This document shows positions 27,243 through 36,200 of a stretch of DNA of 64,000 bases, in pieces; position 1 is the stretch's first letter, and the number at the start of each line of letters is the position of its first letter. The DNA is from Bacteroides faecis MAJ27 (GTDB lineage Bacteria; Bacteroidota; Bacteroidia; Bacteroidales; Bacteroidaceae). The translations under genes and the position numbers were made by a program. The notes under the pieces are model-generated. The model saw only the letters and a list, made by a program, of their open reading frames with translations. It was not told the DNA's origin and did no database searches. The stretch is from positions 112,907 through 176,906 of the forward strand of contig NZ_FNNN01000012.1 of the NCBI RefSeq assembly GCF_900106755.1, read 5' to 3'.

Positions 27243-27590
27243 TCACTCCAGCGGCTTGCGGTAGTTCGCTTCCAGCACCTCACGCAGCCCTGTTTCCGGG
27301 TAAAGCACCTTCCCTCCCAAAAGTATGAAGGGCAACACGCGGTTGTTGCGGTATTCCTGCAAGGTGCGCCGGCTCACGCGGAGCAGTTCCGACACCTCGC
27401 CGTCCGTCAGGTAACGCTCCCCGTCCAGCGGAGGACGGTAACTTTCCAGAAAGGCGGACAGCCATTTCGAACCTTTGCGCATATCCTGCATCACAGAGGC
27501 TATCGGCTCGTCTTCCATCGTAAAAACATCGTTGTTCTCGTTCATCATAACTTCGGATTCAGTGGGTGAATAAATCAAATCATCTGCCAT
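27243..27590 (-). CDS. Excisionase-like helix-turn-helix protein (second of minus pair)
   Basis: 115 aa from MADDL at 27590, overlapping the upstream gene's end by 11 bp. C-terminal half has the MerR/excisionase-type winged helix: YLTDGEVSELLRVSRRTL, then YRNNRVLPFILLGGKVLYP. The acidic N-terminal 50 residues have no known match. It belongs with the orf2-type small DNA-binding genes of CTnDOT left of the excision operon, but its role is not known to me. Confidence 0.75.
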   Translation of the reverse strand: MADDLIYSPTESEVMMNENNDVFTMEDEPIASVMQDMRKGSKWLSAFLESYRPPLDGERYLTDGEVSELLRVSRRTLQEYRNNRVLPFILLGGKVLYPETGLREVLEANYRKPLE

Positions 27591-27879
27591 GCGGATAGAG
27601 CGTGCCGACAAGCGGTATCAGCCGCTTCACCTCCTCCGGCTTGTAATAGAACCTGCGGTTTATCTGCGAGTAGCCGATAAGCCGCCTGTCACGCAGCGTC
27701 TGCAACGTGCGTGGGCTTATTCTCAACTGCCCGCAGACCTCCTCGCCCGTGAGCCATCTTTCCATGCGCCCCGTGTCGCTTTTGCGCCTCAGGGCGGCGA
27801 CCTTCTCCGAGAGTGCGCCGAATGCCGCCACCATCATCTCGAAAGTCTTTTTCTCGATAGATACTATTTCCATATTCAT
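27580..27879 (-). CDS. Excisionase-like helix-turn-helix protein (first of minus pair)
   Basis: 99 aa from MNMEIV at 27879 (a second ATG is two codons in). Coiled N-terminus, then the winged-helix motif WLTGEEVCGQLRISPRTLQTL and a RRFYYKPEEVKRLI wing. Architecture is the same as Xis2c and Xis2d, encoded on the other side of the 27.88-28.16 kb control region, so duplication of one ancestral excisionase-like gene is likely. Confidence 0.75.
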   Translation of the reverse strand: MNMEIVSIEKKTFEMMVAAFGALSEKVAALRRKSDTGRMERWLTGEEVCGQLRISPRTLQTLRDRRLIGYSQINRRFYYKPEEVKRLIPLVGTLYPHGR

Positions 27880-27898
27880 GCAATTATCGGTTTGCCCG

Positions 27899-27906
27899 CA
27901 AAGGTA
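27899..27906 (-). promoter_or_regulatory. Candidate -7 box for the minus-strand HTH pair
   Basis: TACCTTTG on the minus strand, exact TAnnTTTG, 20 bp before the start codon. No -33 TTTG at standard spacing. Confidence 0.4.
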
Positions 27907-27998
27907 ACGGTACGGTTCCGAACATGTGCCGTTTTCCGCTGAAAGGCTGCCTGTTGCGCCGTTTGACCGGGTTACGGAGCCATCTTCCGTAAAAATCT

Positions 27999-28013
27999 TA
28001 CGTGAGTCACGTA
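27999..28013. promoter_or_regulatory. Perfect palindrome in the excision-operon control region
   Basis: TACGTGA-G-TCACGTA, a 7+1+7 palindrome lying about midway between the divergent HTH pair and xis2c, followed at once by another half-site (GTAGTGA). In CTnDOT, RteC is known to bind upstream of xis2c to activate it, so this is a candidate operator for RteC or for the divergent HTH proteins. No full Bacteroides promoter was seen for xis2c in 27880-28159, which fits an activator-dependent promoter. Confidence 0.5.
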
Positions 28014-28159
28014 GTGAGTTGTTAAAGCCCCTTTTGTTTATTGCCGATTTTTGCCGCAGAAACATAGAGCAAGCCGAGTGCAGAGCGTCAAGCTTGCTTG
28101 AACGATATGCCGAGGAGCAGCTTATGTTCATGAAAATAAACAAAAAGAAAGGACTGAAT

Positions 28160-28516
28160 ATGAAAGTGATAACGATGGAAAGTTCCGTCTTCCGGTCATT
28201 GACGGAACAGATAGCAGAGATTGCGGCACACGTCCGTGCCGTCTCCGGCGACAAGAAAGCGGCATCGCCCGACAGGTTGCTCACCACACGCGAAGCGGCG
28301 CACCTGCTTAACGTAAGTACCCGCACCCTCCAGCGTATGCGCAGCGAGCAACGCATCGGCTATGTCGTGCTTCGCGGCAAATGCCGCTACCGACAGTCTG
28401 AAATAGACCGCCTGCTTGATGAGTGTACCGTCAACGAGGACGCCGCGACACCGCAGGAGCTGAAACGCAACCACACGCTGCGCACTGGAGGCAGCCCCAA
28501 AGGAAGGAGGACATAG
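28160..28516 (+). CDS. xis2c: Excision protein Xis2c
   Basis: 118 aa starting at MKVITMESS. Winged-helix excisionase/MerR-type motif LLTTREAAHLLNVSTRTLQRM with wing RGKCRYRQSEIDRLL; basic tail. Position as first gene of the operon ending in exc, and relation to Xis2d, match CTnDOT. Xis2c bends DNA at the attachment sites with IntDOT and also activates tra transcription (established for CTnDOT). It is followed by xis2d after 3 bp. Confidence 0.85.
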   Translation: MKVITMESSVFRSLTEQIAEIAAHVRAVSGDKKAASPDRLLTTREAAHLLNVSTRTLQRMRSEQRIGYVVLRGKCRYRQSEIDRLLDECTVNEDAATPQELKRNHTLRTGGSPKGRRT

Positions 28517-28519
28517 GTC

Positions 28520-28870
28520 ATGGAACTGCTCACACGAAACAACTTCGAGGGCTGGATGCAGAAGCTGATGGAACGGCTCGACCGTCAGGACGAACTGCTG
28601 CTGGCGATGAAGGTGGAGGAACGACAGCCCTCCATCACGGAAAGCATCCGCCTTTTCGACAATCAGGACTTGTGTATGCTGCTCCAGATAAGCAAGCGCA
28701 CCCTGCAACGCTACCGCAGTGTCGGCGCATTGCCCTACAAGACACTGGGCAAGAAAACCTATTACAGCGAGGAAGACGTGCTGACATTCCTTTCCAACCA
28801 TATCAAGGACTTCAAAAAGGAAGATATAGCCTTCTACAAGGCGCGTATCCATAATTTCTTTCATAAATAA
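28520..28870 (+). CDS. xis2d: Excision protein Xis2d
   Basis: 116 aa. N-terminal helix (FEGWMQKLMERLDRQDELL), then the winged-helix motif DLCMLLQISKRTLQRYRSVG and wing GKKTYYSEEDVLTFL. Required with IntDOT for excision and, by CTnDOT work, acts in regulation of tra and mob. It lies 3 bp after xis2c, with an AGGAGG in the end of xis2c serving as ribosome site. Confidence 0.85.
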   Translation: MELLTRNNFEGWMQKLMERLDRQDELLLAMKVEERQPSITESIRLFDNQDLCMLLQISKRTLQRYRSVGALPYKTLGKKTYYSEEDVLTFLSNHIKDFKKEDIAFYKARIHNFFHK

Positions 28871-28890
28871 CCCATTAAAACATTTTTCAG

Positions 28891-30459
28891 ATGGCAAAGA
28901 AAAAAGACGAAAAGGACGTGCTGGTAGTCCGTGACGAAAAGACGGGCGAGATCAGCGTGGTAGCCGGGCTGAACGCGGACGGCACACCCAAGCGCACCCC
29001 CGCGAAAGCGGAGAACGCGCAGAGTTTCCTGCAATTCGACAGACATGGCGACGTGCTGGACAACTTCTTCAAGAACTTCTTCCGACAGTGCAAGGAACCC
29101 AGCCGCTTCGGTTTCTACCGCATCGCGGCGGACCAAGTGGATTCCATGCTGGGCGTGATGAAAGACCTGCTCCAGCATCCGTACCAGAACAAACAAATCC
29201 TCGCACCGCACAAAATCGACACCTTCCCCTATCAACAGCAGGTGATGGAAGAGCAAGCTGCGCAACAGACAGAGAAACAAGAACCTCAAAAACAGGAGAA
29301 CATGAAACAACAGAAAGAACAGCAACAGGACACTTCCGAACAGACGCAGGGGAAACGGGGCTACCGGCCCATCGACGAGGGTAAAATCAACTGGCAGGAA
29401 CTGGAGGACAGATGGGGCGTGAAGCGCGACGACCTTGAAAAGTCCGGCGACCTTACGAAAATGCTCCACTACGGCAAGTCCGACTTGGTGAAGGTCAAGC
29501 CCACCTTCGGTGGTGAATCATTCGAGCTGGACGCCCGCCTTTCCTTCAAGAAGGACGGCGAGGGGAATGTCAGCCTCGTGCCGCACTTCATCCGCAAGGA
29601 GCAGAAACTGGACGAGTACAAAGAACACAAATTCTCCGACGACGACCGGAAGAACCTGTGCGAGACGGGCAACCTCGGCAGGGTCGTGGACATCGTGGAC
29701 AAGGAAACGAGCGAGATCATCCCCTCCTACATCAGCATCGACCGCAAGACGAATGAAATCACGGACATTCCGGCGAGCAAGGTGCGCATCCCGGAGCGCA
29801 TCGGCAAGACGGAAATCACCGCGCAGGAGCGGGACATGCTCCGCGCCGGACTGCCCGTGCGCGACAAGCTCATCGAGCGCAACGACGGCAGGAAGTTCGT
29901 CACCACCCTGCAAGTGAACGTGGAGCAGCGCGGCGTGGAGTTCGTGCCGGGAACCGGCAAGTCGCCCCGTACCGCACAGACACAGGAAGCCAAAGGCGAC
30001 ACCTCTAAAAGTCAGGCGCAGGGCGGGGAAAATGCCGACCGGACCAAGAAGGAGCAACGCCGCAACACGTGGACGAACGAGGACGGCAGCATCCGCCCCA
30101 TCAGCAAATGGAGCGACGTGAACTTCACCGACCAGCAGAAAGCCGACTACGTGGCGGGCAAAGCCGTGAAACTGGAGAACGTGACCGACAAGCAGGGCTT
30201 CCATGCCACGATGTATATCAAGTTCAACCCGGAGAAGGGTCGCCCGTACCGCTACGAAACAAATCCCGACATCGGGCAGCAGGTCGCCCCGTCCAACGAG
30301 AGCCGCACGCAGGTGGCGGTGAACAACGAGGGCAAGACCAACGAGGCGACAAAGAACCTGAAAGAGCCTTTGCAGAAAGGTCAGACAGCCCCGAAGACCG
30401 CCCGCCAGCAACAGCAGCAGGACAAACCGAAGAAAAACAACAAAGGCATGAAAATGTAA
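28891..30459 (+). CDS. orf3: Orf3 of the excision operon (DUF4099/DUF3945)
   Basis: 522 aa, highly charged. N-terminal 95 residues resemble DUF4099; Gln/Lys-rich linker at about 110-155; then repeated DUF3945 units (GYRPIDEGKINWQELEDRWG; ITAQERDMLRAGLPV; SDVNFTDQQKADYVAGKAV), and a Gln/Lys tail. Known as the third gene in the CTnDOT excision operon, reported not to be needed for excision in the usual assay. Topoisomerase-associated DUF3945 proteins are common on Bacteroidetes mobile elements, so a link to Exc is plausible. Confidence 0.85.
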   Translation: MAKKKDEKDVLVVRDEKTGEISVVAGLNADGTPKRTPAKAENAQSFLQFDRHGDVLDNFFKNFFRQCKEPSRFGFYRIAADQVDSMLGVMKDLLQHPYQNKQILAPHKIDTFPYQQQVMEEQAAQQTEKQEPQKQENMKQQKEQQQDTSEQTQGKRGYRPIDEGKINWQELEDRWGVKRDDLEKSGDLTKMLHYGKSDLVKVKPTFGGESFELDARLSFKKDGEGNVSLVPHFIRKEQKLDEYKEHKFSDDDRKNLCETGNLGRVVDIVDKETSEIIPSYISIDRKTNEITDIPASKVRIPERIGKTEITAQERDMLRAGLPVRDKLIERNDGRKFVTTLQVNVEQRGVEFVPGTGKSPRTAQTQEAKGDTSKSQAQGGENADRTKKEQRRNTWTNEDGSIRPISKWSDVNFTDQQKADYVAGKAVKLENVTDKQGFHATMYIKFNPEKGRPYRYETNPDIGQQVAPSNESRTQVAVNNEGKTNEATKNLKEPLQKGQTAPKTARQQQQQDKPKKNNKGMKM

Positions 30460-30521
30460 TCCCGTGTCCACCACTGAATCCAAAATAAAATCCAAAGTAT
30501 CAACAACAAAAGCAAGAAAAC

Positions 30522-32609
30522 ATGAAGACAATCATTGCAGAAAAGCCCTCCGTGGCACGTGAAATCGCCCGCATCGTGGGCGCGACAAAAAGAGAGGAAG
30601 GATATTTCGAAGGAGGCGGCTATGCCGTGACATGGGCATTCGGACACCTCGTCCAGCTTGCCATGCCCGACGGCTACGGCGTGCGCGGCTTTGTCCGTGA
30701 CAACCTCCCGATTATCCCCGACACCTTCACGCTCGTCCCCCGTCAGGTCAGGACAGAGAAGGGCTACAAGCCCGACAGCGGCGTGGTGTCGCAGATAAAA
30801 GTCATCAAAAGACTGTTCGATGCAAGCGAACAAATCATCGTGGCGACCGATGCCGGACGCGAGGGAGAGCTTATCTTCCGCTACCTCTACCACTACACGG
30901 GCAGCACCACTCCTTTCGTGCGCCTGTGGATCAGCTCTCTCACCGACAAGGCTATCCGCGAGGGACTGCGGAAACTCGAAGACGGCAGCAAGTATGACAA
31001 CCTATACCTCACCGCCAAAGCGCGGAGCGAATCCGACTGGCTCGTGGGCATCAACGGCACGCAGGCACTCTCCATCGCCGCCGGACACGGCACGTATTCC
31101 GTCGGACGGGTGCAGACACCCACGCTGGCGATGGTGTGTGAACGCTACTGGGAGAACCGCCGTTTCACGCCCGAAGCCTTCTGGCAGCTCCATATCGCAA
31201 CGGACGGTTGCGACGGCGAGATCGTGAAATTCTCATCCTCCGAGAAATGGAAGGAGAAAGAGTCGGCGATGGAACTATATAACAAGGTAAAGGAGGCAGG
31301 CTGCGCAACAGTAACGAAAGCCGAACGCAAGGAGAAGACGGAGGACACTCCGTTGCTGTACGACCTGACCACCCTCCAGAAGGAAGCCAACACCAAGCAC
31401 GGTTTCACGGCGGAACAGACGCTTGAAACTGCGCAAAAACTCTACGAGAAGAAACTGATAACCTATCCGAGAACGGGTAGCCGCTACATCCCCGAAGACG
31501 TGTACGCCGAAATCCCCAAGCTGCTCGCCTTCATCGGCACGCAGCCAGAATGGAAAGACAAGGTGCGGGCGAAAGCTACACCGACACGCCGCAGCGTGGA
31601 CGACGGAAAGGTGACGGACCACCATGCCCTGCTCGTCACGGGCGAGAAGCCGCTCTTCCTCTCCAAAGAGGACGGCATCCTCTACCACATGATTGCCGGA
31701 CGCATGGTCGAGGCATTCTCCGAAAAATGTGTCAAAGACGTGACCATTATCACGACGGAATGTGCCGGAGTGGAGTTCACCGTGAAAGGTAGCGTTGTCA
31801 AACAAGCCGGATGGCGTGCCGTCTATGGCGAGGAGAAGGAAGATGTGATATTGCCTGATTTGCATGAAGGCGATTATCTGACGATTAAGGGCGTATCCGT
31901 CACAGAAGGAAGAACCAAGCCCAAACCGCTGCATACCGAAGCCACCCTGCTTTCAGCGATGGAAACGGCTGGCAAGGAAATTGAGGACGACGCGCTGCGT
32001 CAGGCAATGAAGGACTGCGGCATCGGCACTCCCGCCACACGCGCCTCCATCATCGAAACGCTCTTCAAGCGCGGTTACATGGAACGTTGCAAGAAATCGC
32101 TTGTGCCTACCGAAAAAGGTCTTGCCCTCAACTCCGTCGTCAAGACGATGCGCATAGCCGACGTAGCCATGACGGGCGAATGGGAACGGGAGCTTGCCCG
32201 CATCGAGCGCGGCGAGGTGTCCGCCGACGCTTTCCACAGGGAGATAGAGGCGTACACACGGGAAATCACTTCCGAACTGCTCTCGTGCGACAAGCTCTTC
32301 GGCAGCCGTGATTCCGGCTGTGCCTGTCCCAAGTGTGGCACGGGCAGGATGCGGTTCTACGGGAAGGTCGTCAGATGCGACAACGCCGAGTGCGGTCTGC
32401 CCGTGTTCCGGCTGAAAGCGGGACGCACCCTGTCCGACGACGAAATCAAAGACCTGCTCACCGAAGGACATACCAAGTTGCTCAAAGGCTTCAAGAGCAA
32501 ACAAGGCAAGAGTTTCGATGCCGTCGTAGCCTTTGACGGGGAATATAACATGACTTTCGTGTTCCCGGAGGCTAAAAAGGGCAAGAAATTTTCAGGACGG
32601 AAGAAATAG
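30522..32609 (+). CDS. exc: DNA topoisomerase III, excision protein Exc
   Basis: 695 aa, type IA topoisomerase. Toprim domain with EKPSVAREIA at residue 5 and TDAGREGELIF near 109; active-site Tyr near 314 in LITYPRTGSRY; C-terminal zinc ribbon CPKCGTGRMRF...CDNAECGLPV and a basic end. Exc relaxes DNA and is required for excision in vivo, and supports mob transcription in CTnDOT. It is the last gene of the operon; a promoter for the next unit overlaps its 3' end. Confidence 0.93.
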   Translation: MKTIIAEKPSVAREIARIVGATKREEGYFEGGGYAVTWAFGHLVQLAMPDGYGVRGFVRDNLPIIPDTFTLVPRQVRTEKGYKPDSGVVSQIKVIKRLFDASEQIIVATDAGREGELIFRYLYHYTGSTTPFVRLWISSLTDKAIREGLRKLEDGSKYDNLYLTAKARSESDWLVGINGTQALSIAAGHGTYSVGRVQTPTLAMVCERYWENRRFTPEAFWQLHIATDGCDGEIVKFSSSEKWKEKESAMELYNKVKEAGCATVTKAERKEKTEDTPLLYDLTTLQKEANTKHGFTAEQTLETAQKLYEKKLITYPRTGSRYIPEDVYAEIPKLLAFIGTQPEWKDKVRAKATPTRRSVDDGKVTDHHALLVTGEKPLFLSKEDGILYHMIAGRMVEAFSEKCVKDVTIITTECAGVEFTVKGSVVKQAGWRAVYGEEKEDVILPDLHEGDYLTIKGVSVTEGRTKPKPLHTEATLLSAMETAGKEIEDDALRQAMKDCGIGTPATRASIIETLFKRGYMERCKKSLVPTEKGLALNSVVKTMRIADVAMTGEWERELARIERGEVSADAFHREIEAYTREITSELLSCDKLFGSRDSGCACPKCGTGRMRFYGKVVRCDNAECGLPVFRLKAGRTLSDDEIKDLLTEGHTKLLKGFKSKQGKSFDAVVAFDGEYNMTFVFPEAKKGKKFSGRKK

Positions 32610-32620
32610 TATTAACTTTG
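32590..32620 (+). promoter_or_regulatory. Promoter after exc (small RNA and/or DUF1896 operon)
   Basis: TTTC (32590-32593, one off TTTG), 19 nt, then TAACTTTG (32613-32620), full match to TAnnTTTG. Transcription should start near 32627. Confidence 0.65.
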
Positions 32621-32626
32621 CCACTT

Positions 32627-32716
32627 GTTCAGAGTAATGAATTGTTCTTCGATACCGGATTACACTCATACTTTGGATTTAGTGGTGGCACTCGGAGGGA
32701 TACCGAGTGCCTTTTT
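32627..32716 (+). ncRNA. rteR: Candidate small RNA RteR, about 90 nt
   Basis: Starts about 7 nt after a TAnnTTTG box and ends with a 9-bp perfect hairpin GGCACTCGG/CCGAGTGCC (32687-32711) and five T (32712-32716), an intrinsic terminator. The expected product is about 90 nt with no convincing coding frame. CTnDOT makes a small RNA, RteR, that lowers tra operon RNA; as I recall it is of about this size and lies near the end of the excision operon, so I assign it tentatively. The hairpin would also act as an attenuator for the DUF1896-helicase genes if the polymerase reads through. Confidence 0.5.
32687..32716 (+). terminator. Intrinsic terminator of the candidate RteR RNA
   Basis: GGCACTCGG, 7-nt loop, CCGAGTGCC, then TTTTT. 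It also ends the exc operon. Confidence 0.85.
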
Positions 32717-32771
32717 CTTCCTTTTTCCAACCGATTATCCCGTTAATTATCAATCCGCTAAATCCAAAGTA

Positions 32772-33224
32772 ATGAACAACAAGAAGAAAAACGAGGGTCA
32801 GACCGACTTTTCCTATTACGGTCTGTACCTGCTGGACTATCTCCGCACGAACAAGTTTGAACAGGCTGACGACACCGCTTTCATACGGGAACGGGCCGAC
32901 CGTGCCGCCGAAACGTATGAGAGGGCACGGCTTGAAGGCTATCCCGCCGATGGTGCGCAGGAACTGGCGATGGACACGCTGCTGCGCGGGCTGCATTATT
33001 CCCGTTACGCCATCCTCCGCGAAGTCGTGGAAAACGAGTTTGCCGATGAAGTGCCGGAAGAGAAGCGTGAAGCCTTTGTCCTGAAACTGCTGCCGCTTGT
33101 CGGCAACGTGTTCTCCGTCTATGACCTCTCGGATGACAATTTCGCCCTGTCTTCCGATTACGACCTGCTCTACACGGAGCTGACGGGGGCAACCGTCCTT
33201 TATATCGGGGAATATGGCGTTTAA
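32772..33224 (+). CDS. DUF1896 protein
   Basis: 150 aa starting MNNKKKNEG. It matches DUF1896, a small family almost always found directly before the large methylase/helicase gene of Bacteroidetes conjugative transposons. Mostly helical and acidic; no catalytic motif. Its stop overlaps the start of the helicase gene (33214), so translation is coupled. Function unknown. Confidence 0.8.
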   Translation: MNNKKKNEGQTDFSYYGLYLLDYLRTNKFEQADDTAFIRERADRAAETYERARLEGYPADGAQELAMDTLLRGLHYSRYAILREVVENEFADEVPEEKREAFVLKLLPLVGNVFSVYDLSDDNFALSSDYDLLYTELTGATVLYIGEYGV

Positions 33225-36200
33225 CCGCAAACAGAAACTGCGGGACAACATCGAGGCGATACGGACGGCATTCATCCTTGACAGGGAAAACAGGACAGCG
33301 ACAACCGAAGAGCGTGCCATACTTCAAAGGTACTGCGGTTTCGGCGGTCTGAAATGTATCCTCAACCCTGCAAAGGAACTGACGGATGCCGTCCGGTGGG
33401 CGAAATCCGACCTCGAACTGTTCGCCCCGACGGTGGAGTTGCACAGGCTTATCCGTGAGAACAGCAAGGACGAAACAGAGTACAAGCGGTTTGTGGATTC
33501 GCTGAAAGCGTCCGTGCTGACCGCTTTCTACACCCCCAAAGAGATAACCGACACCATCGCGGACGTGCTGGCAGATTACAGCATCCGCCCCGCCCGTATG
33601 CTCGAACCGTCGGCGGGTGTTGGCGTGTTCGTGGATTCCATGCTGCGGCACAACCCCAATGCGGATGTGATGGCTTTCGAGAAGGATCTGCTCACGGGTA
33701 CAATCCTGAGGCATCTCTATCCCGGCAAGAAAACGCGCACCTGCGGTTTTGAGAAAATCGAAAGACCGTTCAACAATTATTTCGACTTGGCGGTGTCCAA
33801 CATTCCGTTCGGAGACATAACCGTGTTCGACCCTGAGTTTCAGCGGAGCGACTCATTCGGCAGACGCTCCGCCCAGAAAGCCATCCACAACTATTTCTTT
33901 CTCAAAGGACTGGATGCCGTGCGTGACGGCGGTATCGTGGCGTTCATCACCTCGCAAGGGGTATTGAACAGCACCAAGACCTCCGTGCGTAACGAGCTGT
34001 TCAGTAAGGCTGATCTGGTATCCGCGATACGCCTGCCCAACAACCTGTTCACGGACAACGCGGGGACAGAAGTGGGCAGTGACCTGATTGTCCTGCAAAA
34101 GAACCTCAGCAAGAAGGAAATGTCGCAGGACGAGCGGCTGATGACCGTAATACAGACGGACACGAAAACCGACCTGACCGACAACGCCTATTTCATCCAC
34201 CACCCGGAACGCATCGTGCATACGACGTCGAAACTTGACACCGACCCATACGGGAAGCCCGCTATGGTCTATCTGCACGAGGGCAAGGCAGCAGGCATCG
34301 CCGGGGATTTGCACCGTATGCTCGACGAGGATTTCCATTACAGGCTCGCCATGCGTCTGTATTCGGGTTCAATCCGGCAGTCGGGAACGGAAGAAAAAGT
34401 TACCGTTCAAAAGGAGGTGGAGCGTACTGCCATAAAGATGGAAACAACATCTTCGATGCAGGCGGTGGAAACTCCGACGGAGAAACCGCAACCCACAGAG
34501 GAAAAGCCGGAGATAGAGCCACGTCCGAAATATTTTGACGGTGTGCAGCTATCCTTGCTCGACCTCTGGGGGATGACGGAAGAAGTCAGCCAACAACCGA
34601 AAACCGCCAAAAAGAAAAAGGAGGCGAAAAAGGAAAGCCCGGCAAGGCGCGTTCTACCCAAGCCACAGGTGCATGTCACACAAAATGTTACGGCTGTGCC
34701 GACGGCTACCACCCCTAAGACTGTAACAGAGAACAAGGAGGCTAAAACGGAGAACACCGCCAAGCCTGCCGACCCGGACGACATCTATGCCACGTTGGAC
34801 TGGGATACCAATCCTCCCATCAACGGCTTCTATGAAATGATGATGGGTTTGACACCGGAACGCAGGAAAGAACTTCGGGAGCTGGCGAGACAGCATAACG
34901 AGAAACAAGCGGCGGCGGAAAAGACGGAAGTGAAAGCTATGTCGGAAACGCCCCGTGAGCAACCTCGACAGGAGGAAACACAGCCGGAGGCAGTCGCAGC
35001 ACCTGCCGTTACAGATACCCCATCGGAAGCGGTGGCAACCTCCCTTTTCCCCGACATCGAAGCGGAAAAGCCGAAGGAGGAAATCGTGGACCTTTCTCCG
35101 CGTGCCTACCACCGCACGCCGGAGATGCACCTGCGCGAAGGGTCGCTGGTGGCTGACCGGGGGCGTCATAACATCGGCTACCTGAAAGACATCACGCCAT
35201 ACGGGGCGACATTCCAGCCGCTCAACCTGAAAGGATACCAGAAGGAAAAGGCGTTGTTGTATGTGTCACTGCGTGACGCCTACGAGCGTCTGTATCGTTA
35301 TGAATCGCTCCGGCGCGAGGCAAATGTTCCGTGGCGAGAGCATCTGAATACCTGTTACGATGAGTTTGTCATGCGCTACGGCAACCTCAACGCCAAGCAG
35401 AACGTGAAGTTAGTGATGATGGATGCGGGCGGGCGCGACATCCTTTCGCTGGAACGGGTGGAGAACGGAAAGTTCGTCAAGGCGGACATCTTCGAGCATC
35501 CTGTTTCCTTCGCGGTGGAGAGCCATGCCAACGTAGGCACACCCGAAGAAGCCCTGTCCGCGTCGCTCAACAAGTTCGGCACTGTCGATATTGACTATAT
35601 GAGAACGATAACCGACAGCACGGCGGAGGAATTGCTCACAGCCCTGCAAGGGCGCATCTATTATAATCCGCTCGTGACCGGTTACGAGATCAAAGACCGC
35701 TTCATTGCCGGGAACGTGATAGAGAAGGCGGAACGCATAGAGGCTTGGATGGGCGACAATCCCGAAAATGAGCGTATGCCGGAGGTGAAGCAGGCGTTGG
35801 AAGCTCTGAAAGAAGCCGAACCGCCGCGCATCGCCTTCGAGGATCTGGACTTCAATTTCGGGGAACGATGGATTCCGACGGGTGTCTATGCCGCCTACAT
35901 GAGCCGGCTGTTCGACACGGAGGTGAAAATCGCCTATTCCGCAAGCATGGACGAGTTTTCGGTGGCGTGCGGCTACCGCACCATGAAAATCACGGACGAG
36001 TTTCTGGTGAAGGGGTATTACCGGAACTATGACGGTATGCACCTCCTGAAACACGCCCTGCACAACACCTGCCCTGACATGATGAAGTCCATCGGCAAGG
36101 ACGAGCATGGCAACGACATCAAGGTGCGCGACAGCGAGGGAATACAGCTCGCCAACGCCAAGATTGACGAGATACGAAACGGTTTTTCCGAATGGCTGGA

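Noticed and set aside
29518..32504. Long open frames on the minus strand across orf3 and exc
   Set aside because: They are mirror frames of GC-rich coding sequence; no homology, ribosome sites or consistent starts.
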